Below the pieces are notes generated by a model that saw nothing but the letters and a program-made list of their open reading frames with translations, was not told the DNA's origin and ran no database searches. A program made the position numbers and the translations under genes. From contig NZ_JAVHLD010000016.1 in NCBI RefSeq assembly GCF_031082295.1, positions 1-61,473 of the forward strand: a DNA stretch of 61,473 nt, given 5' to 3'. The stretch is from Humidesulfovibrio sp. GTDB lineage: Bacteria > Desulfobacterota > Desulfovibrionia > Desulfovibrionales > Desulfovibrionaceae. Shown here piece by piece: positions 7,806-16,194 of the stretch; positions within the stretch are counted from its first letter, which is position 1, and the number at the start of each line of letters is the position of its first letter.

Positions 7806-8024
7806 CAGCCTGGCGGGTGGTCTGAATAGCGGACCGCAGCCCCTCTTGAGGCCGAACCGAAAGGTCAGAAGAAAGACACCCTCCCGTGGCTGGCCCCCAA
7901 AGCCGAAAGGGCTGTTTCAGGTTCCTCCCGCCCCCTTCGGGGTTTCAAGGGTGTTGTGCTCCTGTCTCGCCTGCCAGCCATGGCAGCTGCCGCCTGCTTC
8001 ACGATTCCCTTAACCATCCCAAAA
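7806..8024. other. Intergenic stretch without a recognised gene
   Basis: Between the convergent ends of the PilZ gene and the gene ending at 8135. I see no open frame with a ribosome binding site, no RNA gene and no clear terminator in this part; two structured elements follow at 8025-8070 and 8087-8132. Confidence 0.5.
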
Positions 8025-8070
8025 GTGAAAGGTTCCTGTTGACGTCTTTGCGTCGACAGGAACCTTTCAC
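8025..8070. terminator. Long 20-bp hairpin between convergent genes
   Basis: GTGAAAGGTTCCTGTTGACG (8025-8044) and its near-perfect complement (8051-8070, one T/C difference that gives a G-U pair in one strand) flank a six-base loop. It is preceded by AAAA but lacks a U tract on the plus side. It may be a bidirectional terminator or a mobile palindromic element; sequence does not decide. Confidence 0.5.
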
Positions 8071-8086
8071 GTACTGGGGAGTCCAG

Positions 8087-8132
8087 AGGGCCTCAGGCCC
8101 TTTGACGGGGGTCCAGGGTGCGGCGCCCCTGG
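8087..8132. repeat. Pair of GC-rich hairpins, possible intergenic repeat
   Basis: AGGGCCTCAGGCCCT (8087-8101) and a CCAGGG/CCCTGG stem (8113-8132) lie just past the stop of the minus-strand gene ending at 8135. Similar two-hairpin units are common between genes in delta-proteobacterial genomes. Only one copy is in this window. Confidence 0.35.
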
Positions 8133-8134
8133 CT

Positions 8135-8713
8135 CTACTTGCTCTGCTGCTGTGCGGCCAGGGCTTCGCGGCGGCGCTTCAACAGCGCCGGGTACACATT
8201 GCTCAGGATCATGGCCGAGAGCAGGAAGGCATAGGAAGTGGCCTCGTAGCTCCATTCCGGCCAGGACTTGTCGTAGGTCTTCAGCCAGGCCACGGTGGTG
8301 TTGACGGTGAACACCACGGCCCAGCACGTTGTGAGGATGATGTTGGTGCGGATGAACGCCGGGTGCTTCCACATGCTCGGGTCGGTGTGCTCGCGGGCGT
8401 ATTCCTCGGTGAAGGGCTTGCCCATGAACATGGTCACCCAGGTGCCGGCGGCCAGGGCGCCGTTGGCCAGGATGCCCATGTTGCGGATGGTCCACATGTC
8501 CTGAAACACCAGCACTGCCACGCAGGCGTATGCGAAGAAGGCGATGCCCACCCACATGATGGCGCCCCGGTGCAGCTTCAGCACGGCCATGGCCAGGGTG
8601 AGCACGGAGGCAACCACCAGGCCGATTTTGAGCCGCTCCAGGCTGCCGTGGGCGATGACCAGGAAGGCGATCCAGGGTGCGAAGCTGAACAGGAGTTTCA
8701 GGAACTGCATCAT
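8135..8713 (-). CDS. Inner-membrane protein of unknown function
   Basis: A 192-residue protein with six or so membrane helices and short loops; I do not recognise the family with certainty. A conserved-looking cytoplasmic loop (FTEEYAREHTDPSMWKHPAF) sits between helices four and five, reminiscent of septation-protein-A-like membrane proteins. The start at 8713 has GGAG seven bases upstream; a second Met follows directly. It lies 63 bases downstream of the amidase gene in the same direction. Confidence 0.7.
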   Translation of the reverse strand: MMQFLKLLFSFAPWIAFLVIAHGSLERLKIGLVVASVLTLAMAVLKLHRGAIMWVGIAFFAYACVAVLVFQDMWTIRNMGILANGALAAGTWVTMFMGKPFTEEYAREHTDPSMWKHPAFIRTNIILTTCWAVVFTVNTTVAWLKTYDKSWPEWSYEATSYAFLLSAMILSNVYPALLKRRREALAAQQQSK

Positions 8714-8776
8714 GAGCGATCTCCAGAGAAATGTCTGTGGCATGAGCCGGTTCGCGTGGCGAGGGATCCTCAGCCG

Positions 8777-9679
8777 CTAGTCGTCGAAGCGTTTGGTGAT
8801 GGCGCCGTAGGCGTCGATGCGCCGGTCGCGCAGGAAGGGCCAGCCCCGGCGCACGAACTCGATGCGCTCCGGGTCCACCTGGGCGAGCAGGATGGTCTCC
8901 TCGTCGGCGCTGGCCAGGGCGCTGATCTCGCCCGCTGGCCCGGCCACGAAGCTTGAGCCCCAGAACTCGATGCCCGCGCCCTGGGCGTTGTTGCCGTCGG
9001 CGAGCGGCTTTTCGAAGCCGATGCGGTTGGCGGCGGCGATGTAGCAGCCGTTGGCCACGGCGTGTCCGCGCTGGACGGTGGTCCAGGCGTTGCGCTGCTC
9101 GTCGCCCAAGAGGTCTTTCTCCAGGGGGTGCCAGCCGATGGCCGTGGGGTAGAAGATGACCTCGGCCCCCTTCAGGGCGGTCAGGCGCGCGGCCTCTGGG
9201 TACCATTGGTCCCAGCACACGCACACGCCGATCCTTCCCACGTGGGTGTCGACGGCCAGGAAGCCCAGGTCGCCGGGCGTGAAGTAGAACTTCTCGTAGA
9301 AGGCAGGGTCGTCGGGGATGTGCATCTTGCGGTAGATGCCGAGCACGTCGCCCCCGCGCCCGAGCACGGCCGCGGTGTTGTGGTAGAGCCCCGGCGCGCG
9401 CTTCTCGAACAGGGAGACCACGATGGCGGTGCCGGTCTTCTTGGCCAGTTCGCCGAAGGCCGTGGTGGTGGGGCCGGGTACCGGCTCGGCCAGGTCGAAC
9501 AGGCGGGCGTCTTCCTGCTGGCAGAAGTAGGGGCCGAGGAAGAGCTCCTGCAGGCAGATGACATCCGCGCCGAGGGCTGCGGCGCGCTCGGCCAGGGCCA
9601 GGTGCGCGGCCAGATTCTCCTCGGCGCTTTCGCGGCAGCCGGTCTGGATGAGGGCGATGGTGTAAGGCTTGCGGTTCAT
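8777..9679 (-). CDS. aguB: N-carbamoylputrescine amidase (nitrilase superfamily)
   Basis: A 300-residue carbon-nitrogen hydrolase that fits N-carbamoylputrescine amidase, the last step of putrescine synthesis from agmatine. The Glu-Lys-Cys triad is visible: Glu45 in CLQELFLGPYFC, Lys in YRKMHIPDDP, and Cys in VCVCWDQWYPEAAR. The CWDQWYPEAAR and GPYFCQ segments are the family's characteristic ones. Length is normal. The ATG was chosen over 9754 since the longer frame adds an untypical leader. No agmatine deiminase gene is in the window. Confidence 0.88.
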   Translation of the reverse strand: MNRKPYTIALIQTGCRESAEENLAAHLALAERAAALGADVICLQELFLGPYFCQQEDARLFDLAEPVPGPTTTAFGELAKKTGTAIVVSLFEKRAPGLYHNTAAVLGRGGDVLGIYRKMHIPDDPAFYEKFYFTPGDLGFLAVDTHVGRIGVCVCWDQWYPEAARLTALKGAEVIFYPTAIGWHPLEKDLLGDEQRNAWTTVQRGHAVANGCYIAAANRIGFEKPLADGNNAQGAGIEFWGSSFVAGPAGEISALASADEETILLAQVDPERIEFVRRGWPFLRDRRIDAYGAITKRFDD

Positions 9680-9778
9680 GGCTGCCCCGTTGTTTGTGGT
9701 CGGGCTGTTTAATGAAGACGCCGGAGCGGGGTGCTCGCCCTGCCCCGGCGCCAAATGCCGTCGAATGTGTCGTTCAGA

Positions 9779-10855
9779 CTATTTCGGGTCCAGCGCGTCG
9801 ATGACCTTGACGCCGAACTCCTTGACCGTGTCTGGCGGTTTGAAGAACACGGCCATGAAGGGCGTGTCCATGCCGGTCTTGAGGAAGGTGTTGCTGGTCA
9901 GGATGCCGACCTCGGAGGCCAGGCTGGAGTTGATCTCCTCCTCGCTCTGCACCTGCAGCTGGAACTGCGACAGGGTGTTGCCGCACAGAAGCTGCTTGGC
10001 GACCAGGACATGGCCCTTCTCGTCGAACAGGGAGATTTCGACCTTGATGCGTTCCTTGGGCGTGGCGAAGTTGTTCACGGCCTTGCCCTCGACAATGAAG
10101 ATCTGGCCCGCCTTCTCGTTGGGGATGTAATACTGGCGGACGTTGCGCAGGGCGATGTCCTTGACCTTCTCGGCGTTGTCGGTCGTGGCCTTGGGCTTGC
10201 TTCCGAACGAGCTCAGGAAGGGGATGTCCATCTTGGTCCAGGGCTTGAAGATGAACAGGCCGACGCCGCACAGAGCCACCAGGGCCAGCACTGCTCCCAG
10301 GATGATCCACTTCTTTTTGGGGTTGGCCGCAGCCGCGGGCGCACCCAGGTCAAGCGAGTCGCTGCTGCCCAGGGAGTTGAGGAAGTCGTCGTCCTTGCTC
10401 TCGGCTTTCGCGGCCGGGGCCGGGGCGGGTTCGTCGTCGTCAAAGGCTCCGCCAGCCTGAGCGGCGGGGGCGGCGGGCTCGTCGTCGTCCCAGGGCATTT
10501 TGCTGGCCGGGGCGCCGTCGGCATCGTCGTCGGAGCTCGGTCCGGCGGCGGGCTCGTCATCGTCCCAGGGCATCTTCTTGGCGGGGGCCTTGTCGGCGCC
10601 GGCGGCATCGGAGCCAAGTCCTGCGGCGGGCTCGTCGTCATCCCAGGGCATCTTCTGCGCGGCGGGCTTGGGCGCGGGCGCGGCGGGCGCTTCAGCGGCC
10701 TGCAGGCCGCTCAGCTCGTCCTCGAAGTCCTTGGCCGGGGGCATGACGGTGAAGATGTTCTGACACTTCGCGCAGCGGACCTTGGACCCGTTGGGCGCGA
10801 TCTTGTCCTCTGGGAGATTGTATTTGCTCTCACATTTTGGGCAGGCGACAATCAT
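9779..10855 (-). CDS. Zinc-ribbon (MJ0042) / DUF3426 membrane-anchored protein
   Basis: A 358-residue protein. Residues 1-40 form a zinc ribbon (CPKC, CAKC) of the MJ0042 type. A low-complexity Ala/Pro/Asp linker (about 45-170) contains three copies of KMPWDDDEPAA, the same unit repeated with small changes. One membrane helix (about 185-205) is followed by a C-terminal domain of the DUF3426 type. Related proteins are common in proteobacteria, with unknown role. It lies 24 bases after hpt, probably in one operon. Confidence 0.8.
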   Translation of the reverse strand: MIVACPKCESKYNLPEDKIAPNGSKVRCAKCQNIFTVMPPAKDFEDELSGLQAAEAPAAPAPKPAAQKMPWDDDEPAAGLGSDAAGADKAPAKKMPWDDDEPAAGPSSDDDADGAPASKMPWDDDEPAAPAAQAGGAFDDDEPAPAPAAKAESKDDDFLNSLGSSDSLDLGAPAAAANPKKKWIILGAVLALVALCGVGLFIFKPWTKMDIPFLSSFGSKPKATTDNAEKVKDIALRNVRQYYIPNEKAGQIFIVEGKAVNNFATPKERIKVEISLFDEKGHVLVAKQLLCGNTLSQFQLQVQSEEEINSSLASEVGILTSNTFLKTGMDTPFMAVFFKPPDTVKEFGVKVIDALDPK

Positions 10856-10879
10856 GGCTTTTCTTTTGCTCCATCGCCC

Positions 10880-11413
10880 CTATTCGGGAACGAGTTCGTA
10901 CACGGCGTCCAGTTCGCGGTACTTTTCCGCGTAGTCCATGCCGTATCCCACGATGAATCCCTTTTGTATGGGGAACCCGGCAAAGTCAACCGTGACTCCG
11001 ACTTCCCTGCGCTCGTGCTTATCAACAAACGCGCAAATTTTCAAACTGGCCGCGCCGCGCTTTTCAAGGACGTGCAGAAGGAACTCCGCGCTGCGGCCCG
11101 TGTCGACGATGTCTTCCACCACCAGCACGTGTTTTCCCGCCACGTCCACCTCCATGTCCTTGGTGAACACGGCCTGGCGGCCCCGGCTGGTGGAGTTGCC
11201 GTAGCTGGCCAGCCGCACGAAGTCGATCTCCGGGCCGACCTCGCCGATGTCGATGCGGCGCACCAGGTCGGAGAAGAACAGGAAGGCGCCCTTCAGGACG
11301 CACACGCAAACCAGGGGCTGGCCCTTGTACTGGGCGCTGATCTGCGCGCCGAGCTCGGCCACGCGCTTCTGGATGGCCGCGGCCGGGATCACCGGCAGCA
11401 TCTTGTGGGACAT
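10880..11413 (-). CDS. hpt: Hypoxanthine phosphoribosyltransferase
   Basis: A 177-residue purine-salvage enzyme that makes IMP/GMP from hypoxanthine/guanine and PRPP. The PRPP-binding loop VLVVEDIVDTGRS is near residues 95-107, the flexible loop with SYGNSTSRG near 70-78, and the base-binding KGFIVGYGMDYAEKYR near 150. Length is normal. Start at ATG 11413; the upstream site is weak. It sits five bases after the GNAT gene and 24 before the zinc-ribbon gene. Confidence 0.95.
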   Translation of the reverse strand: MSHKMLPVIPAAAIQKRVAELGAQISAQYKGQPLVCVCVLKGAFLFFSDLVRRIDIGEVGPEIDFVRLASYGNSTSRGRQAVFTKDMEVDVAGKHVLVVEDIVDTGRSAEFLLHVLEKRGAASLKICAFVDKHERREVGVTVDFAGFPIQKGFIVGYGMDYAEKYRELDAVYELVPE

Positions 11414-11418
11414 GACTT

Positions 11419-11898
11419 CTACAGCTCCATGATCATTGCGATTTCGTCGCAGTCCGGGAAGCGAGGGCAGTTCAGGCAGTCGCTCCAGACCTTCTGGGGC
11501 AGGCTGTCCTTGCTGGTCTCGGAAAAGCCCATGTGCTCGAAAAAAGCCACGGTGTTGGTCAGGGCGAAGACGCGGTAGATGCCGAGGGTCACGGCGTCGG
11601 ACACGCAGGCCTCCACCAGCTTGCGGGCCAGGCCCTGGCCGCGCTGCTCGCGGGCGACCACCAGGGAGCGCACCTCGGCCAGGTTCTCCCAGCTGATGGA
11701 CAGGGCGCAACAGGCCAGCACGGAGTCGTCCTCGCCGCTGGCGATGACGAAGAAGTCCCGCAGGTGGCTGTACAACTGGTTGAACGAGCGGGGCAGCACC
11801 AGCCCGTCGTCGCCGCTGGTGGTCATCAACAGTTTGTGGATGCCCTTGACGTCGGTGATGCGGGCCTTGCGCAGCTGGTGGGCCACGGGCGCGCTCAC
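11419..11898 (-). CDS. GNAT N-acetyltransferase, possibly short ArgA-like
   Basis: A 159-residue single-domain GNAT protein. The acetyl-CoA motif is VVAREQRGQGLARKL (Q/RxxGxG/A) near residue 85, and the C-terminus has a Cys-rich ending CLNCPRFPDCDE. The arrangement RKARITDVKGIHKLL at the start, with FFEHMGFSE later, is that of short N-acetylglutamate synthases found outside E. coli, which would supply the arginine pathway together with argC at 39665. This substrate is inferred. The ATG overlaps the TlpA stop by four bases. Confidence 0.8.
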   Translation of the reverse strand: MSAPVAHQLRKARITDVKGIHKLLMTTSGDDGLVLPRSFNQLYSHLRDFFVIASGEDDSVLACCALSISWENLAEVRSLVVAREQRGQGLARKLVEACVSDAVTLGIYRVFALTNTVAFFEHMGFSETSKDSLPQKVWSDCLNCPRFPDCDEIAMIMEL

Positions 11899-12395
11899 TG
11901 GGCCTTCACCAGCTGGCCGATGACCGGGTCCAGCATTTCAAAGGGATAGGCGCCCGCGCTGTTGAAGGCCACCTGGCCCTCGCCGTCGAAAATGACCAGG
12001 CTTGGGATGCTGCGCACGCCGAACTCGCTCGACACGTCGCCCTTGGCCATGAGCACGGTGAGGGTGGTGGGGCGGGTCTTCAGGTACTCGCGCATGGCCT
12101 GGTCGGTGTCGTCCACGCTCAGGGCCAGGATGTCGAGCTTTTCCTTGGGGTACTTGGCGCGCAGCTGCTCCAGCACGGGCAGCTCGGTCTTGCAGGCCGG
12201 GCACCAGGTGGCCCAGAACATGATCAGCGTGACCTTGCCCTTGTTGGCGGCGATCAGCTTGTTCAGGCCGGGCATGTCAACGGAGTCGAACTTCTCCTGG
12301 GCGCCGGGCTTGCCCTCGCCGGAGCAGGCGGGCAGCAGGCCGAGACAGGCGGCCAGCACGAGCAACAGCGTGAATTTCATGAGGGTCTTAGTCAT
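11895..12395 (-). CDS. TlpA-like thioredoxin-fold lipoprotein
   Basis: A 166-residue periplasmic thiol-disulfide protein. A signal peptide ends in the lipobox LLPAC (lipidated Cys24). The redox motif WCPAC is at about residues 62-66 in FWATWCPAC, and the cis-Pro is in VRSIPSLVIF. The start with GAGGA upstream (12395) was chosen over the Met at 12407, which has no site. Likely a reductase of exported or cytochrome thiols (family knowledge). First gene of a run that continues with GNAT, hpt and the zinc-ribbon gene. Confidence 0.9.
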   Translation of the reverse strand: MTKTLMKFTLLLVLAACLGLLPACSGEGKPGAQEKFDSVDMPGLNKLIAANKGKVTLIMFWATWCPACKTELPVLEQLRAKYPKEKLDILALSVDDTDQAMREYLKTRPTTLTVLMAKGDVSSEFGVRSIPSLVIFDGEGQVAFNSAGAYPFEMLDPVIGQLVKAQ

Positions 12396-12545
12396 CGGTG
12401 TCCTCATCGCAGCCGCGAATCAGGGGCTGCGTCATAACGTCTGCCGCGCATGTAGCAGAAACACGCGCGGGACGCAAAGACTCTCGGAGCCTGCCCTTGT
12501 GGCGGCCTTCCGGGCGATCGGGCTGCCGGCCCAGTGCCTGTCGGC

Positions 12546-14966
12546 CTAGTGCTTGCCGGAAAGTTCGCCGGCCAGCTTCACGGCGGCCACGGCATCGCGC
12601 GAGAAGCCGTCGGCCTTGATGGACGCGGCAAAGGCCTCGGTGACCACGGCCCCGCCGATCATGACCTTCATGTCCAGCCCGCGCTCCTTGACCAGGCGCA
12701 CGGTGTCCTCCATGCGTACCATGGTGGTGGTCATCAGCGCCGAGAGGCCGATGACCTTTGCGCCCACGCGCTCAGCCTCGTCCACGATCTTCACGGCGGG
12801 CACGTCCTTGCCCAGGTCGAAGACCTCGAAGCCGTGGTTCTTCAGCATCAGGCAGACGATGTTCTTGCCGATGTCGTGGATGTCGCCCTCAACCGTGGCC
12901 ATGACCACGGGGGTCTTTTTCTCGGCGCGGCCGGAGGCCAGCAGCAGGGGCTCCAGCCGACCGAAGCCCGCCTGCATGGCCTCAGCCGAGCGCAGCAGCT
13001 GCGGCAGGAAGTATTCCTTGCGCTCGTACTTGTTGCCGACCTCGAGGATGGCGGGGATGAGCTCGTCGTTGACCAGGGCGAAGGGGTCCGCGCCTTCGGC
13101 CAGGCGCGCTTCCAGCATGGCCAGCAGGGCGGGCTTGTCACCACTGATGACCGCCTCGCCGGGGGTGGTGGCCGCGCCCTTGGCGATGGACGCGCCGGTA
13201 CCGCCACCGGCGCCGGAGGTCGGGGCCACGGGCGTCCAGTGGGCGTAGCCCTCGATGTAGCGCCCGGCCTGCGGATCGCGGGAGAGCAGCACCTCGCCGG
13301 AGGTCAGGATCTCCCGCAGGCGGTTGGAGGCCGGGTTGGCGATGCACGAGGACAGCCCGCAGGCCATGCTCATGGCCAGGAAGGTGGAGTTGAGCAGCTC
13401 GCGCGCGGGCAGGCCGAAGCTCACGTTGGACAGGCCCATGGTGGTGGGCAGGCCCAGGGTCTCGCGGCAGTAGCGGATGGTCTCCAGGCAGTGGCGGGCG
13501 GCCTCGGGCTTGCTCGAAACCGTGAGCACCAGCGCGTCCACCATGATGAGGCGGCGCGGGATGCCCAGTTCGTCGGCCTGGGCGAGCAGGCGCTCAATGA
13601 CGCTGATGCGCTCTGCCGCGGTGTAGGGCAGCTTGCGGCCCTCCAGCGGCAGCAGGATGAACGGCGCGCCGAACTTCTTGCACAGCGGGCCGAGCAGCTC
13701 CATGCGGCCGGGCTCCCCGCTGATGGAGTTCACCAGGGGCGAGCCGGGCTGCGTCCACAGGGCGTTATCCATGGCTTGGGGGTCGGAGGTGTCGAGCGAG
13801 AGCGGCAGCTCGAAGCGGGCGGAAAGGGCCAGGGCCAGCGACGGCAGCACGGCCTTTTCGTCCACCATGGCCGCGCCCACGTTCACGTCGAGGATGGCCG
13901 CGCCGTCGGCGATCTGGGCCTGGGCAAGGCGCAGCGCCTCGGCGTGTTCGCCGCGCACCAGTTCCTCGGCCAAAACCTTCTTGCCGGTGGGGTTGATCCT
14001 CTCGCCGATGACGGCCAGCGTGTTCTCCGCTCCAAGGCCCACGGAAAGCGAGCGGCAGGTGAGCACCAGCGGGGTCTTGTCGGCGGGTTCGGGGCGGGCG
14101 TAGGGCGTGTCGCCCACGGCGGCGCGCAGGGCGGTGATGTGCGCGGGCGTCGTCCCGCAGCAGCCGCCCAGGAACTTGGCGCCCAGCTCCACAAAGGCGC
14201 GGCACTGGCGGGCGAAGTCGTCCGGGCCGAGGCGGAACACGGTCTTGCCGTTTTCGTCCAGCTCCGGCAGGCCCGCGTTGGGCTGCACGAGCAGCGGGGT
14301 GGACAGGCGCGGCAGCATGGCCCGCACGATGTCGACGATCTGCTCCGGTCCGGCGGAGCAGTTGGTGCCGATCAGGTCAACGCCGAGGTTCTGCATGGTG
14401 TCGATGAAGGTCAGCGGCGGGGTGCCGGTCAAGGACACCGCGCCCTCGAAGGTCATGCTCACGGCCACGGGCAGGTCGCAAACCTCGCGCGCGGCGATGA
14501 CCGCTGCCTTGGCCTCGGCCAGGTCGAACTGGGTCTCGATGATGATGAGGTCGGAGCCGCCGTCGACCAGGCCCTGGATCTGTTCCTTGAAGGCTGCCAC
14601 CAGTTCGCGGAAGGTGAGCTTGCCCAGCGGCTCGGCGAAGTGTCCGGTGGGGCCGACGCTGCCTGCCACGAAGGCGCGGCCGTCCACGGCGCGCTTGGCC
14701 GTCAGGGCCAGCTGGCGGTTCAGCTCGCGCACGTTCGTGGTGGGGTCGAGCTTGAAGCGCGTGCCGCCAAAGGTGTTGGTGGTGACGACCTCGGCCCCGG
14801 CCGCGGCGTATTCGGCGTGGATGGAGGCCACGGGGTCGGGGTTGGCCAGGCCGAAAAGCTCCGGCGAGACGCCGGGAGGCAGCCCGCGGGATTGCAGGAG
14901 CGCGCCGAAGCCGCCGTCGAAGAAATGGATGCGGCCATCGGCCAGGAGTGAGCGGAATGTGGACAT
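12546..14966 (-). CDS. metH: Cobalamin-dependent methionine synthase, lacking the reactivation domain
   Basis: An 806-residue MetH. Order: homocysteine-binding barrel (1-300; zinc ligands in GGCCGTTP near 268-274 and an earlier Cys in GTNCSAGP), methyltetrahydrofolate-binding pterin domain (about 320-590; IGERINPTGKK), cap helices, and the cobalamin domain with DIHDIGK (His near 695). It stops after the B12 domain, so the C-terminal AdoMet activation domain of the 1227-residue E. coli enzyme is missing, as in several anaerobes. An ATG with GGAGACG was chosen. No SAM, SAH or cobalamin riboswitch was found in its leader. Confidence 0.95.
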   Translation of the reverse strand: MSTFRSLLADGRIHFFDGGFGALLQSRGLPPGVSPELFGLANPDPVASIHAEYAAAGAEVVTTNTFGGTRFKLDPTTNVRELNRQLALTAKRAVDGRAFVAGSVGPTGHFAEPLGKLTFRELVAAFKEQIQGLVDGGSDLIIIETQFDLAEAKAAVIAAREVCDLPVAVSMTFEGAVSLTGTPPLTFIDTMQNLGVDLIGTNCSAGPEQIVDIVRAMLPRLSTPLLVQPNAGLPELDENGKTVFRLGPDDFARQCRAFVELGAKFLGGCCGTTPAHITALRAAVGDTPYARPEPADKTPLVLTCRSLSVGLGAENTLAVIGERINPTGKKVLAEELVRGEHAEALRLAQAQIADGAAILDVNVGAAMVDEKAVLPSLALALSARFELPLSLDTSDPQAMDNALWTQPGSPLVNSISGEPGRMELLGPLCKKFGAPFILLPLEGRKLPYTAAERISVIERLLAQADELGIPRRLIMVDALVLTVSSKPEAARHCLETIRYCRETLGLPTTMGLSNVSFGLPARELLNSTFLAMSMACGLSSCIANPASNRLREILTSGEVLLSRDPQAGRYIEGYAHWTPVAPTSGAGGGTGASIAKGAATTPGEAVISGDKPALLAMLEARLAEGADPFALVNDELIPAILEVGNKYERKEYFLPQLLRSAEAMQAGFGRLEPLLLASGRAEKKTPVVMATVEGDIHDIGKNIVCLMLKNHGFEVFDLGKDVPAVKIVDEAERVGAKVIGLSALMTTTMVRMEDTVRLVKERGLDMKVMIGGAVVTEAFAASIKADGFSRDAVAAVKLAGELSGKH

Positions 14967-15121
14967 GGGTCGTCTCCGTATGGGTCTGGTCCGGGAGGGG
15001 GGGCGGATGGTCGCGCCGCGCTGGGGCCGGACCCTTGAGTTGGCAAAGCCTGGTTTGGACTGGCGTCAAAGGGCGCGGAGCCTGCGGCCCCGGCCCAGGA
15101 GGTCGGGTGTACTGAAAAACG

Positions 15122-15148
15122 TTGAAAAGGACAAACAAAAACTATACG
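15122..15148 (+). promoter_or_regulatory. Possible promoter of rpoH
   Basis: TTGAAA (15122-15127) and TATACG (15143-15148) are 15 bases apart in an AT-rich patch of the metH-rpoH divergent region. The spacing is short, so this is tentative. Confidence 0.35.
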
Positions 15149-15213
15149 CTCACGTTTTGCGAAACAAGTCTCCGAGCCAGGGATCACAAGCCCTTTCGGA
15201 TGAAAAGGCTGGC

Positions 15214-16191
15214 ATGAAGTCGAACAATACCACAGCCTCCCCGCCCGAGCGCCGTCGCCCGACGACCCCGGCCCTGGCCGGGAAGAAGCAGCACCTTCCC
15301 GCCCTGGTTTCCACCAAGCGCGGCGAGGTCGGCCTGCGCGATTCGCTGCACCACTACCTGCGCGAGATCGCCCGCTTTCCGCTCCTGGCGCCAGAGGAAG
15401 AATTCGAGCTGGCCCAGCGCGTGCGCGAGTCGGGCGACCAGGAGGCCGCCTTCAGGCTCATTTCCTCGCACCTGCGCCTGGTGGTCAAGATCGCCATGGA
15501 TTTCCAGCGGCGGTGGATGCAGAACGTGCAGGACCTGATCCAGGAGGGCAACGTCGGCCTCATGAAGGCCGTGCGCAAGTTTGACCCGGACAAGGGAATC
15601 AAATTCAGCTATTACGCGGCGTTCTGGATCAAGGCCTACATCCTCAAGTTCATCATGGACAACTGGCGCATGGTCAAGATCGGGACCACCCAGACCCAAC
15701 GCAAGCTGTTCTACAATTTGAACAAAGAGCGCCAGCGCCTGACCAATATGGGCTTTGACCCCACCACCAGCGCCCTGTCCGAGAGCCTGAACGTGTCCGA
15801 GGCCGAGATCGAGCAGATGGACCAGCGGCTCTCGCGCCAGGACATGAGCCTGGACATATCCCTTGGCGACGACACCGAGAGCACCCGGCTGGACTTCCTG
15901 CCCGCGCTTGGGCCGGGCATCGAGGACATCCTCTCGTCCAACCAGATTTCCGCGCTCCTGCTGGAAAACCTGAAGACCATCGCGCCCAGGCTTTCGGACA
16001 AGGAGCAGGCCATCTTGAACGAGCGCCTGCTCTCGGACAGCCCGGTGACCCTGCGCGAGATCGGCGACCGCTTCGGCGTGACCCGCGAGCGTGTGCGCCA
16101 GATCGAGTCGCGCCTGCTGGAGAAGCTCAAGGAGCATCTGTCCTCAAGCGTCAAGGATTTCTCCGCCGACTGGATTGAGGCCGAGGAGTAG
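15214..16191 (+). CDS. rpoH: RNA polymerase sigma factor RpoH (sigma-32)
   Basis: A 325-residue sigma factor. Region 2 is present ([41 protein letters not shown]), followed by the RpoH box [11 protein letters not shown] and by region 4 with a helix-turn-helix ([19 protein letters not shown]). RpoH directs RNA polymerase to heat-shock genes. The N-terminal 45 residues are a Ser/Pro/Arg-rich extension. The ATG at 15214 has only AAGG as a site. It begins a long run of plus-strand genes with short spacers ending at 23722, an unusual setting for rpoH. Confidence 0.92.
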   Translation: MKSNNTTASPPERRRPTTPALAGKKQHLPALVSTKRGEVGLRDSLHHYLREIARFPLLAPEEEFELAQRVRESGDQEAAFRLISSHLRLVVKIAMDFQRRWMQNVQDLIQEGNVGLMKAVRKFDPDKGIKFSYYAAFWIKAYILKFIMDNWRMVKIGTTQTQRKLFYNLNKERQRLTNMGFDPTTSALSESLNVSEAEIEQMDQRLSRQDMSLDISLGDDTESTRLDFLPALGPGIEDILSSNQISALLLENLKTIAPRLSDKEQAILNERLLSDSPVTLREIGDRFGVTRERVRQIESRLLEKLKEHLSSSVKDFSADWIEAEE

Positions 16192-16194
16192 CCT

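Noticed and set aside
14967-15120. Possible SAH or SAM riboswitch upstream of metH
   Set aside because: A CAGGCTC string is present but the conserved AACGGCGCUC part and the pseudoknot pairing are not.
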